Assembly: GCA_963995525.1 (NCBI GenBank) | Contig: OZ023206.1 | Span: 25,615,206-25,679,205 of the forward strand | Reading direction: 5' to 3' | Length of the DNA stretch: 64,000 nt | Source: Escarpia spicata | Taxonomy: Eukaryota > Annelida > Polychaeta > Sabellida > Siboglinidae | Shown here: positions 55,701-64,000 of the stretch, in pieces | How the letters are laid out: each line of letters starts with the position of its first letter | How positions within the stretch are numbered: the first letter of the stretch is position 1 | Program-made: the position numbers and the translations under genes | The notes under the pieces: model-generated | Seen by the model: only the letters and a program-made list of their open reading frames with translations | Told to the model about the DNA's origin: nothing | The model's database searches: none

Positions 55701-58700
55701 TGCTGACTTAACTACATTTGCGGTGGTCTCCGAAGATGATGTGCGCAAGTTGGTTATGAAATCTAAAACAACCAGCTGTGCTCTTGACCCGATGCCAACC
55801 AAATTGGTTAAAGTATATGGGGGAATTACTGCCACTCCTCACGCACATCATCAATCTCTCTACTGCTACTGGGGAATTAGTGCCGCTGCTTAAAAAAGCA
55901 GGATTGGATCCTATTAAACAAAATATCGTCCTGTATCGAATCTCCAGTATGTGTCAAAACTAACTGAGCGAGCTGCTGTAAACCAACTTTGTCACTCAGA
56001 CTGTGGATTTCCTTTGCCACCTTGTCAGTCTGCTTATAGAGCAGGGCATTCTACAGAAACCGCTCTAGTTAAGGTCTAGTCTGACATTCTTCTAAACATG
56101 GATCAACAGAAGGTAACACAACTGGTTTTAATTGACTTGTCGTCGGCTTTTGATACAGTGGACCACAACATTTTGTTAAATATCATGAATCGCTCTTTTG
56201 GAGTATCAGGCACAGCTCTAAGTTGGTTTTCCTCTTATCTCCAATCAAGGTCGCAGCGTATTTCTATCAATGGTACGGTGTCTGAGCAGTTTAAACTTGC
56301 TCCGGGAGTACCGCAAGGCTCATGCCTAGGCCCTGTTGAATTCACAGAGTTCTCTAGCCCTGTTTTCTCTGTCATTGATCAGCATGGGAAGCTGGGGCAT
56401 GCCTACGCCGATGATCATCAGGTTTACTGTGGTTTCCATCCTTGCATACAATTAAATTATTAATTTTATTAATTTAAATAGTTTTACACTTGTTGCATAA
56501 TTATATAAAATATGTTCGATGTTTCTATTGAAATTATTACTTTTATCATTTTATAGTTTTACCTTTTTATATCAATATTTGTATTATGTTGAATGCTTGT
56601 GTTGTTTTAACTTTCTACCACGCCATCTATTGTACTGTACAGCACCATAGAATATTATTGTATAAATATGGTGCTATAGAAATCAATAAACATTTACATT
56701 TACTATTAATGTAACATTCTTGGTAATTTTAGTTCCCTTTGTTTTTTGTTCTATTATATATAGGAAAACATTCATCATGATTATTGTCATTATATCCTAA
56801 GGTGGCTCCTTTGATAGCGAATATTATGGAGTTTAGATGGAGTCTCCCGTCCCACAGCAGACATTCACAGATTAATTAATTATATTTTAATGAGTATTTT
56901 GCTGATTGTTCATTTATTATTTTTGTTCTGTTTACGTATTGCACTATCAACATACTTACATATTTCCGTATTTTTAATTGTCGCTCAATGTCAGTAATTT
57001 ACGTTGTTGGGAAAAATAATTTATCCTCTCCCCTCGACTTAGTCTGTGGTTTGTTCGTTGAACCTGCGGGAAAGAACGAAACGTCAGACGACGTTGCGAG
57101 ATGGTGGAATCACGACTTACTCTGACGTCATCGTTCGTGCCGTCCGTTGCGATCACTTTGATATATGCGGCCATCTCCAACATGTCCGACTTCTCGATTT
57201 GTTTGTTCAGCTGTAACAATCAACTGAGTTGATACAACTAGAACACGTGTGTGTGTTGTGCGTGTGCGGGCGTGTGCGGGCGTGTGCGGGCGTGTGCGGG
57301 CGTGTGCGGGCGTGTGCGGGCGTGCGTATGTGGCGTGCGGGTATCCGACCGACCTTGCGCCCGTTTGTCCTCGTGTGCGTGTACACGTGCGTGCGTGTGT
57401 GCGTGTGTGCGTGTGTGCGTGTGTGCGCGCGCGTGTGTACATGGGTAACTAACAATAAGACCACCTTAACGGTTTCAGGAATTCTTGTTCCAGAAGGTAT
57501 TTATGACATGATTTGATTTCAGCAAATTGAAACCGAGATTGCTAATAAACATTATTTAATTAAGCCGTTACAGAATGTTAATGGACACGCAAAGTATGCG
57601 TGAATTCAGGTGGTATGCAAACGGCGTCGATTCCTGGGGCGTATCAAATACACATTTATTCCTTTATAACTGCTTGGCCCCCATCGAATCCCATTGCTTT
57701 TCTGCATGCTGCACATGCAGATACTAACCACAGCCTTGATGCTTCGATAGTCCAACTGAACGGCGGCCTTCATCTTACGAAGACGTGTTTCCGTCTCATT
57801 CGACAGTAGTGTAACTGACGTAAGGTCGACGTCCATCTTCTTCATTAAAGATTCAACGTCGATCGACTATTGTATGTGAAAGACATAAGAAAAGAACTAA
57901 TATTAACTGTAACAAGAGTGACAAAATAAAATAGGTTGAATAAAAAAACGGGTAAACGGAACATTTACGTAGGCGACCATAGTCCAATACCGGTTTCTGA
58001 CATGGTTTCTTGTCAATCTGTTAAAAAACGTGTTCTCAATACAATTAAATTAATATTAAACATTTTAATAAATATAATACATTTATTTGGATAACAGATG
58101 AAAGAGTGTACTTTTCTATGCGGAGTCGACAACTTGCCTCAGAATAAGGCCCGTTATTGTGAACTCACTGAGTAAGCAATGAACTATCGGTAAATGTTCC
58201 GGTAAAGTGAATATCAGCATATAATACAGTTCCCGGTTTATCGGGTGATTACATCACTCACCTTTCGATAGTTGCCGATAGATTCTAGGTCGAACGTTGT
58301 GTTTAGCATCAGAGCTGTGAAAACAGGCTGGTTACTCCGGCAAGCGCTGTTAGGACATAACGGCTTCGTTGTCAGAAGATCACGATTTGGCTGCATACTG
58401 CATATCGGTTGTCATCAGAAATTAAGTAACGAACATGTACGAACGAAAAACTCATGTTCTGGGTGTGCAATACGAATATATCCAATAATGCCAAGATCTG
58501 GCACGGATGTTGGAGCTAAGCCATACGTGTAAACATGTCACTGTATGGTAACTACATTCTCTTGTGTACAGTATCACTGTTTTTTAACTTGTGACGCAAT
58601 TCATCTCAGTCTCAGTTGATGAGATGGGTGGGAACTATAGAGAGAATGACTGAGGAAAGATTGAACACGAGAGCATGTGAAGCAGAGGTCAGCGGTAAAA

Positions 58701-61700
58701 TTTAGAGATGTAACCAAAGAGAAGATGAGGAAAGAGCGTGCAGAGATTTTGAAAGAGCACAGATGAATAGCCGAGAGTAGGCGATAATTTAGGACGATTC
58801 AAATAGGTGGAGACGTATTGTTGAGAAGACGGAACGGTTAGATTGATGTGACCCCCACACCGCAATGATCGGGTGAAAGGCAACGTGGTGTATACCTCAA
58901 GGCAGATTGTATAGTCAGCGGGATACTAGCGTTCCCTAACAACAACTTCCCCAGGAAGTAGCCGTGTACTTCAAGAAGACCGTTCGGTTCGGTTAGGAGC
59001 TGTAATGATACGGACGCATGCAACTGTTAGACAGAAGTTATGAAAAAGCTGTGAGACAATAATCGGGAGGCAATATCTTCTTAATTTTCTTGTTTTTAAC
59101 AAACTACATGGATACATAAAATTTAATTATTATTTCTCATTTATGAAATGAAGAAACAAATTAGAGGATACGCATAGACATTTTAGTGATGGAACAGAGT
59201 AGATTAGATATACGAAAGTAATCCTTATCACACAGGACAATGCACAGTTGGAGCATTATTAGCTACCGGTTGCGTCAACGCCAGCAGATTGAATACGTTT
59301 AAAACAAAACAAAAAAGTATCTCAAAAGCTCGGATTGCAAATAGGTGAACCACGGCGATAACCCAAAGGCTTCCCTGTTCACGTGCAATGTGTGTTTATG
59401 CTCTTGGTGGAAATATTGCTAGGTCTTGTTAAACGGCTTGCCCCCATCAACTTCACCATCGCCAGTTTACCCAGGGCACGTCTAACCGGTTTGTGTAAGG
59501 ATTATAGAATAGAATGACGATCACATGCCGACAATGATGGTCACATGCTGACAATGACGGTCACATGCTGACAATGTTGATGTTGATGATTAAGGTGATG
59601 GTGGTGCTTCTACAAATGTTGGACATTGTGAAAATGGTTTCAACAGGAACACTCATTAATCCATATACTAGGAGAGGGCGCATTTCGTTATTTTAGTTAA
59701 GTTTACAATGTAATGCAATGATCAGATGGGTGGAATTCCAACGGTGTGTAACATTTTGTAGCAATTTCAATGAGCACTCTTGATTGTTGCAATGTATGTT
59801 TAAGAAGGTATTCATTCTTGCAGGGAACGATTAATGATTTGAATAAAACATGCACGCATTGTGTACATGTTAGCAGTGTAAATATAATTTAATTGTTAAG
59901 GACGTGCTGCACGTAAATGTTACACTCTTGATAAGCCAAGGAGTTCGTCGTCCACCTTCAAAGGTGTGTGTTTCTTTAAATCGCAATCTTATCAACACTA
60001 TCTTGGTAAAACTTCACAAACAAAACAAGCACAGAATAATCGGTTATTATTGTTATTATTGTTATTGTTAAAGCAGTCAACACCAAACATACAGACAACA
60101 TTATGACGCAGAATAAAAGAAAATCGACAACGCTATTGATTTAGATGTTGAACTACCTAACATTAAAACGTTACATGTGTACGCATTTGGGATGTGTGCA
60201 CACTATACACACATTCACCTGATAATTTATGTAATGTGATTAACAAAATATAAATATTTAGAAGATACATTAACTACACGTTTTTAACTAGTGTATTACT
60301 TTCAAACAACATTATATAATACCTATATATGTCACAGAAATCACGTTGAGGCAATTGCAAACTATAGCGTTTGTGTGACTGTTGGTTGTTTGAATAAAAC
60401 ATATTGAAATGAATTGATTGCGGAAGCTACGGACCATGCGGAACTCGGACCGCGAGGGGTCACTCAGCGGCCGACAGACAAGCTTCTCCAGAGGTGCACC
60501 GGCCAGGAACGACGCCAGTACTAGCAGCATCACGAGGGAATACGCCACGAATGTCGTTACGACGGCACTGCAGAAAACACGGCAGCATAATATGGATAAA
60601 CTGTTAAATAACGATTGTTCTTAATACGCACCTAGGAATTCGAAACTCACATCGACGTTTCGACCGCCTTCGGCGGCTTTCACCAGAAATTGTTCCTCCT
60701 CTGCTCGCCAAATGGTGTGGCGAGGAGGCTGTCCAACACGTGACTCAATCGGCATGTATTGTGTTATGTATTAATTATAGAAAACATATTATTTAATTAT
60801 TCTTCCAACTTGCTGAATATTTTCACGAATGGATAACCTCTGTAGGAATCAAACAATTCCTCTTTACGATATCCCTGGTTATCTGCTGTATGACTCTCTT
60901 TCCAGATCTCCTGAGATATAGTGATTCTTTTTTTTCTTTCGGAAACTACTAGTCATATGTTACTCTCCTGCGCTATATGAAATAATGTTTGGACAGTAGT
61001 AAGCGGTGTGGTTGCTTCGGATTTGTTTCGAGTTCATAGTTGTTTGTTAAAGTACTTAGTGGTGCTACTATTTTCCTTGTGAACGAATGTTTTCTGTCAC
61101 GCGAGCGGTAGAAGAGATTCCTCGTATTTCAAGACGTGTCATTTATGAAACTTATATTAGTCATGTCATGCCAGCCAGCAAAGATACTAGTCTGCTTTTC
61201 TTTTGGTGTATCTCCCTGTCTCCCGGAATTCATGTAAATCTCCAAGGTTATCGCTTAACATTTCCAACACCACCACCTCCGTCATCATATGTCATCATCC
61301 GAGACTGCGCGACGTGCTGAGATGTGCTGAATAGCTGATGCTCCGGCGATATATCTCCAACAGCACCCTCCCCCTGTTTTTCGAGGTCAAAATCCGAGAC
61401 AGCCCGACACGGGAAGTGAACCGCTGATGAATCTCCCGGAATTACAAAAAAAGTTGGCAGGTATAATTTTATGTCATACCCAAAAAAAACATTGCTGTAA
61501 CGTCTGCACTACCTGGTGCTGCAACTTGTACAATACATGCCATCCTCATTAAATATACAGTTAGCACTGAACGAATGACTTGTACCATTCAGAACATCGT
61601 TGTAACAATCTATCTATATTTCAAAAATGCGGCTAGGTGTACATTTGTTATCAAAACTAACTAGATCACACCTATATACATTGAATAAACATCAACTGTT

Positions 61701-62502
61701 GACATTAAAGCCTTATTATTCTTCAAGCATAATTTCGAAACATTCAACAATTTCGGAGGATATTACCCAGTATACCCGGCACAAACTCATACAATTCGGG
61801 TTTTGGTACTCACATTTCAGCCTGTCCTATCGTCCATAACTTGCTTCGGACTGAACGTGTGAATATTTAAATGGATGGACTTAAAGGTAAGAAAAGGTAA
61901 GTTCTTATATAGCGCAGTATCAAGTCCTCAGGACTGCTCAAAGCGTTTATCCTTCACGACGTGACATACCTGTTCAACCGAACACCATCTCGATTTCTTT
62001 TTCGCTTATCGTACTCAATTAGAAAACGGCCAATGTTTGGTTTTATCCATCAGACCTACTGGTAAACCCTAATATATGCACCTATGGTAAAGATTCGTGC
62101 GGTAACTTACGCCTTCAACATGGTCCCGGCGCAGTCTGACGTAGGGGTTCTCGACGTCGGCTTCAGATCGTTGTTGTAGCTATACACGCCCATTGCGACT
62201 CCGCACAACTGCAGGCCGACGATGGGCAGCAGAACACACGCACTGATGATTGTGGCGTACCATCTGTAGCATGTCCATGAATGAGAGAACCACATCACAA
62301 GACAATTGGAATGATTCTACATTTGACTCAAACCGTGTAATAATGTCTGTCATATTCGTTTTATTGGGTGGTTTTAGACACGAATCTAGTATTGGCATTT
62401 TGATGTTTTGACGTTGCATATATTGAATGTGCATGTTTTTGCATCGAGTATATTTGCAAATGTTTGTCTGCATATCTTACACATTTCATTGTCATTTAAT
62501 GC

Positions 62503-62537
<35 letters not shown>

Positions 62538-62641
62538 CAGTAGTAGTAGTAGTAGTAGTAGTCGTAGTCGTAGCAGTAGCAGTAGCAGTAGCAGCAGCAA
62601 CAGCAGTAGCAGTAGTAGCGGTAGCAGTAGCAGTAGCAGTA

Positions 62642-62674
<33 letters not shown>

Positions 62675-63723
62675 GTAGCAGTAGCAGTGGTAGTGGTAGC
62701 GGTAGCAGTAGCAGTAGCAATAGCAGTAGCAGTAGCAGCAGCAGCAGCAGTAGCAGTAGTAGTAGCAATAACAGTAGCAGCGGCAGTAGCAGTAGTAGTA
62801 ATAGTTGTTGTTTTTGTAATTGTTATTTTTGGGTAACATGTCATTCTTGTTTACCTGGTTTTGTCGTATTGTTGCACGGAGGTACTGAAAGCTTTCACCA
62901 GTTCTTTATTCTTCTTCATTGCTAGCTTCATCTACGAGAAACGGCTGCATATTACAACATATCAGTTAAACGACCTCGCAATGATCTATATCGCTTAGGA
63001 CACACGTCATGAATTACGCTATGGAAATTGATTAATTGTTCAAATTAATATTAGCAGTGTACTTAATGGACAAATGTACTGTTGTATTGATATGAAACAT
63101 ATAGTTGGCATGCTGATTCTGAGTGATACTTTACTTAATATCGTTATTTTGTTCAAAATAATTGAACTATAACAGTATTGTTAAAACGCGCAAGCACATA
63201 CTCATCCACTCGCGCACGCCGACGCACACACGAACACACGCACGCTGTCAGGCACACACGTACGCACACGAACACACACACGCACACGCGCACGCACACG
63301 CAGACACACACACACACACACACACGCACACACAATCGATGAATTGTAATGATACAACAATGAACCTGTGTCCTACAAAGACACGGGCTATAATCCGGCG
63401 TTCGCGGGGCGGAAGTGTCCCAAGCCACGAGTAGACGCCTACAGGTACCGTGCCAGAAGTAGACGGTGCTACTACTAATGTGGTTTGCGCTAACAATCCG
63501 TTCATGTCCAACATTCTAGTCGTTACGAAAGGTTCACGGGCTTAGCACGTTCATGCGCGATACGCAATTGTCGACTCGGGGCACGGCATACTTCCGGTCC
63601 GTGACGTTGGACTTAGGCACACCCGTGGCATGTCCTCACTAGTTACCTCGATCAAGTTGTGTTTTACACTCTCCACCTCCGTCTCTATCGTACGCCGCAA
63701 ACCGACCAGAAACATCGCCACGT
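46633..63723 (-). CDS. Prominin-like pentaspan protein, C-terminal half (14 exons, spans introns)
   Basis: Gene-level entry; exons listed separately. Spliced on the minus strand, about 430 residues run from the end of the first large extracellular loop through TM3 (WYATIISACVLLPIVGLQLC), TM4 (FVAYSLVMLLVLASFLAG), the second extracellular loop and TM5 (FWFCLGAFLFFVIPAIAF), ending KYFCRMQWEENVTE. Hallmarks are YDKTRW before TM3, KLVCRPL after TM4, FVRPLNGFWFCLG at TM5 and LNLSKYFCRM after it, matching YDxYRW, LxCEP, IDPLNLFWFG and VKLAKYYRRM in CD133. Prominins bind cholesterol and organise plasma-membrane protrusions and cilia. N-glycosylation sequons occur in the loop (NTT, NAS, NET). The 5' half lies beyond the right edge. 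One small exon is apparently unread. Confidence 0.9.
47219..48370. repeat. 15-bp minisatellite (~77 units) in the last prominin intron
   Basis: The unit is TTGCAAGTTGACCCG alternating with TTGCAAGTTGTACCG, so the higher-order period is mostly 30 bp. The left block (47265-47460) is a purer 30-bp repeat with CCGATGCAAG and CATTTGCAAG variants. A marker variant (GACTCG followed by GTACCTTT) recurs at 47577, 47712, 47787, 47922, 48072 and 48132, spaced 135, 75, 135, 150 and 60 bp. Because 15 is a multiple of three, long open frames of up to 376 codons occur in several frames on both strands. They are a consequence of the repeat. Confidence 0.97.
48419..48505 (-). CDS. Prominin exon (end of second extracellular loop)
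   Basis: The exon encodes VKNDMGCREIWDSWESARVT followed by LCQAFVRPL (29 codons, phase 0 in and out); donor CCACTG|GTAAGA. The acceptor (TTTGAAG) is weak in pyrimidines but gives the frame that matches VxxxVGxCxPL...FLCxYIxDPL of prominins and joins directly to NGFWF. Confidence 0.85.
49115..49183 (-). CDS. Prominin exon
   Basis: The exon encodes ATEKFVKRILATVNQFSDQV followed by LNS (23 codons, phase 0 in and out), with acceptor AAACACAG and donor AATTCG|GTGCGT. It is an amphipathic helix of the second extracellular loop. Confidence 0.85.
49504..49584 (-). CDS. Prominin exon
   Basis: The exon encodes ARIDEIIESVKTAESIVQQS followed by GKSMVKE (27 codons, phase 0 both sides), with acceptor AATTACAG and donor AAGGAG|GTAGGC. 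It is helical and coiled-coil-like. Confidence 0.85.
49965..50018 (-). CDS. Prominin exon
   Basis: The exon encodes TSLLEDIIALQIKTQPIP (18 codons, phase 0 both sides), with acceptor CATTGCAG and donor ATACCA|GTGAGT. Confidence 0.8.
50356..50430 (-). CDS. Prominin exon
   Basis: The exon encodes ADLLLEANTLRDLHDGIVSD followed by TVQHQ (25 codons, phase 0 both sides), with acceptor TTTGTTAG and donor CATCAG|GTATTT. Confidence 0.85.
50955..51480 (+). mobile_element. LINE reverse transcriptase fragment, decayed
   Basis: The plus strand reads INIYLDLSKTVDTIDHNTKL, then YYGFNDDKTLDLCKSYLLNR and KQYVETE. After frame breaks it gives YADDTT-like sequence near 51290, NWLKANKLSLN near 51395 and KKTKLLIFHMHQKKI near 51425-51470. 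This is motif A through the thumb of a CR1/L1-type reverse transcriptase, inserted in a large prominin intron. Confidence 0.8.
51953..52445 (-). mobile_element. CR1/L2-type LINE 3' end with (ATT)n tail
   Basis: The minus strand reads MHWLPVRYRMISKICIITYQ, then ALSSKQPSYLYSLLTPIKKT and APTLWN-like VPTLWNMLPFSVRSVEHI, the usual C-terminal block. A 3' UTR containing GAGCTTGGTTTCC and ending in TTATTATTATTATTATAAAA follows at 51953-51980. The UTR matches the LINE piece at 35215. Confidence 0.85.
52446..54755. other. Prominin intron interior, no supported gene
   Basis: Open stretches such as 52655-53020 (minus) and 54099-54398 (plus) have no recognisable domain and no splice-site chain into either host gene. 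Confidence 0.4.
54860..56705 (+). mobile_element. L2/CR1-type LINE, nearly full ORF2 in broken frames
   Basis: Endonuclease remnants (LLIAGDFNIHVNID at 54885; HVSGHTLDLIITRYN at 54995) are followed by WFDDELKSLKSQRRKAELIW (55335), NEFGNFFSDKINAIRTNIGV (55605) and QPLVLIDLSSAFDTVDHN-like motif A (56125). Motif B is APGVPQGSCLGP (56300), and AYADDHQVYCGF (56403) is the catalytic box. The thumb is lost. The 3' end contains TATGGTGCTATAGAAATCAA and finishes in ACATTTACATTTAC, a simple-repeat tail at about 56705. At least four frame breaks make it inactive. Confidence 0.88.
57121..57210 (-). CDS. Prominin exon
   Basis: The exon encodes LNKQIEKSDMLEMAAYIKVI followed by ATDGTNDDVR (30 codons, phase 0 both sides), with acceptor TGTTACAG and donor GTCAGA|GTAAGT. 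Confidence 0.87.
57250..57440. repeat. 10-bp GTGTGCGGGC tandem repeat and GT-rich tract
   Basis: About seven perfect units of GGGCGTGTGC lie at 57262-57325, followed by GTGTGC repeats at 57378-57438. Confidence 0.95.
57729..57866 (-). CDS. Prominin exon
   Basis: The exon encodes SIDVESLMKKMDVDLTSVTL, LSNETETRLRKMKAAVQLDY and RSIKAV (46 codons, phase 0 both sides), with acceptor TACAATAG and donor GCTGTG|GTTAGT. It contains an NET sequon and a long helix typical of the prominin extracellular loop. Confidence 0.87.
58262..58314 (-). CDS. Prominin exon
   Basis: The exon encodes LMLNTTFDLESIGNYRK after a split first codon, with acceptor TTTTCACAG and donor CGAAAG|GTGAGT. It resembles the L.LQNSFNISEHLN stretch of vertebrate prominin-1. 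It needs a phase-1 upstream partner, which the exon at 58896 does not supply. Confidence 0.75.
58896..58999 (-). CDS. Prominin exon
   Basis: The exon encodes LLTEPNGLLEVHGYFLGKLL followed by LGNASIPLTIQSAL and a split Arg codon, with acceptor CATTACAG and donor TTGAG|GTATAC (phase 2 out). It aligns with VLDTPYLLN...LSGKLFNKSKMKLTFEQVY in vertebrate prominin-1 and carries an NAS sequon. Confidence 0.85.
59000..60434. other. Prominin intron, nothing recognised
   Basis: AT-rich sequence with short repeats of TCACATGCTGACAATGAyGG at 59520-59580 and a TTATTG repeat near 60045-60068. Confidence 0.5.
60435..60567 (-). CDS. Prominin exon (TM4)
   Basis: The exon encodes AVVTTFVAYSLVMLLVLASF, LAGAPLEKLVCRPLSDPSRS and EFRM, with acceptor TTCTGCAG (phase 2 in). 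TM4 and the conserved K/L-C-x-P site are present. The chosen end CGCATG|GTCCGT is a poor donor, but it is in phase 0 and gives FRM|LLTEP, aligned with FRVLDTP of vertebrate prominin-1. Confidence 0.85.
60653..60686 (-). ncRNA. Candidate hammerhead-ribozyme core of a Penelope-like element
   Basis: The minus strand reads CTGGTGA, a GCCGCC-GAAG-GGCGGT hairpin, then CGAAACGTCG. This is the order CUGAUGA - stem II - GAAAC of hammerhead ribozymes, in the CTGATGAA...CGAAACGTC form common in Penelope-like element repeats. The core has one change (A to G in CUGAUGA) expected to lower or abolish cleavage. Stem II is strong. No reverse transcriptase is visible nearby, so it would be a solitary repeat fragment. 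Confidence 0.45.
61890..61955. mobile_element. Short LINE/SINE-like 3' repeat fragment
   Basis: TTCTTATATAGCGCAGTATC and the following CCTCAGGACTGCTCAAAGCG resemble the AGCGCCTATATCC...GAGCTCAGAGxCGC 3' UTR seen at 35240 and 51990. No coding part remains. Confidence 0.4.
62111..62263 (-). CDS. Prominin exon (TM3)
   Basis: The exon encodes WYATIISACVLLPIVGLQLC, GVAMGVYSYNNDLKPTSRTP and TSDCAGTMLK, with acceptor GCTACAG (phase 2 in) and donor AAGGC|GTAAGT (phase 2 out). The hydrophobic TM3 is followed by the conserved CGVxGY-like turn and PTxRxxxSxxxG segment of prominins. Confidence 0.9.
62502..62812. repeat. (AGT/AGC)n compound trinucleotide repeat
   Basis: About 100 units of AGT and AGC, with rare GGT, CGT and AAC variants. 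Long homopolymer-like frames (V/A on plus, T/A or L or Y/C on minus) are artefacts. The repeat starts 43 bp downstream of the TM3-upstream exon donor at 62855. Confidence 0.97.
62855..62931 (-). CDS. Prominin exon before TM3
   Basis: The exon encodes MKLAMKKNKELVKAFSTSVQ followed by QYDKT and a split Arg (phase 0 in, phase 2 out), with acceptor TCTCGTAG and donor ACCAG|GTAAAC. Joined to the next exon it gives YDKTRW, matching YDxYRW before TM3 of prominins. Confidence 0.88.
63180..63335. repeat. CA/CG-rich imperfect microsatellite
   Basis: ACAC/ACGC alternation occurs throughout, with a pure CA run at 63304-63323. Confidence 0.9.
63647..63723 (-). CDS. Prominin exon, most upstream in window
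   Basis: After a split codon the exon encodes VAMFLVGLRRTIETEVESVK followed by HNLIE (25 codons), with acceptor GACTGCAG and donor ATCGAG|GTAACT (phase 0 out). It is helical and belongs to the first extracellular loop. Earlier exons lie beyond 64000. Confidence 0.82.
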
Positions 63724-63763
63724 CTGCAGTCCACATAATGTACAATCACTCACGTATCAATCA

Positions 63764-63985
63764 GATAGTTCGACAGTATGTTTAGCATAACAACGCCTAC
63801 ATACAAACGTCGATATTAATATTCACGAATAATTGTTCAATATATATCACTAGAGTTATTCTGTCGTTTCAGTTTGGTTCAATTCAGCTAAACACTGGAA
63901 TTAAAAGAGAGTATCCATCAGATAGTTCGACAGCATGTTTAGCATAACAACGCCAATTTATAAACGTGCCAGAGATAAATCGATA
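63764..63985. repeat. 151-bp direct duplication
   Basis: ATCAGATAGTTCGACAGTAT and its continuation GTTTAGCATAACAACGCC occur at 63765-63803 and again at 63916-63954. A shared AAACGT...TCGATATT follows, with small gaps. Confidence 0.85.
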
Positions 63986-64000
63986 TTGGTGTGTTAAGTA

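Noticed and set aside
62386..62844. Poly-V/A, poly-T/A, poly-Y/C and poly-L open frames
   Set aside because: These are a product of the AGT/AGC trinucleotide repeat.

Overview
This is eukaryotic, specifically animal, nuclear DNA. Coding exons are short (37 to about 390 bp apart from one long terminal exon) and are flanked by GT/AG splice sites. They are spread over tens of kilobases of AT-rich intron filled with non-LTR retrotransposon debris, small inverted-repeat DNA transposons and micro/minisatellites. The mix of CR1/L2-like and RTE-like LINE fragments, the Tc1/pogo-type and hAT-type elements and the prominin gene suit a marine invertebrate, most likely a lophotrochozoan such as a mollusc. 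That assignment is inference from repeat style, not proof.

Two real host genes are visible, and most of their exons have to be read from splice phase. (1) Plus strand, 11256-39727: a roughly 1170-residue protein in at least 20 coding exons. In order it has an N-terminal extended Tudor domain, an acidic then basic low-complexity linker, a PAIP1/CTIF-like MIF4G (HEAT-type) domain, a SAM-like helical segment, a long disordered tail and a C-terminal CX2CX4HX4C zinc knuckle. I do not recognise a named family with this architecture. Its parts suggest an RNA/RNP protein (Tudor for methyl-arginine ligands, MIF4G for translation factors, knuckle for RNA). (2) Minus strand, 63723-46633: the C-terminal half of a prominin (CD133 family) pentaspan membrane protein in 14 exons, entering from beyond the right edge. 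It contains TM3, TM4, the second large extracellular loop and TM5. A possible terminal exon of a third gene lies at 2159-2305.

Layout. 1-11 kb: a LINE 3' end, a long CA repeat, a GGGCCGAA-rich inverted-repeat element (3049-3950) and an hAT-type element with TIRs and a near-perfect 8-bp target duplication (5598-7394). 11-40 kb: the Tudor/MIF4G gene. Its introns hold three small DNA-transposon families, each in two or three copies, a pogo-like element, and an RTE LINE into which a 284-bp copy of the gene's own last exon has been inserted. 40-46 kb: LINE fragments, including a 385-codon uninterrupted CR1-type reverse transcriptase, and a 539-bp direct duplication. 46-64 kb: the prominin gene. 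Just downstream of its last codons is a tandem array built from that coding end, and the adjacent intron is mostly a 15-bp minisatellite (about 1.15 kb). Other introns hold several LINE pieces and a candidate hammerhead ribozyme motif of the Penelope-element type.

The two host genes converge (one plus, one minus, 3' ends about 7 kb apart) and show no sign of functional linkage. No tRNA, rRNA, CRISPR or prokaryotic operon was seen.
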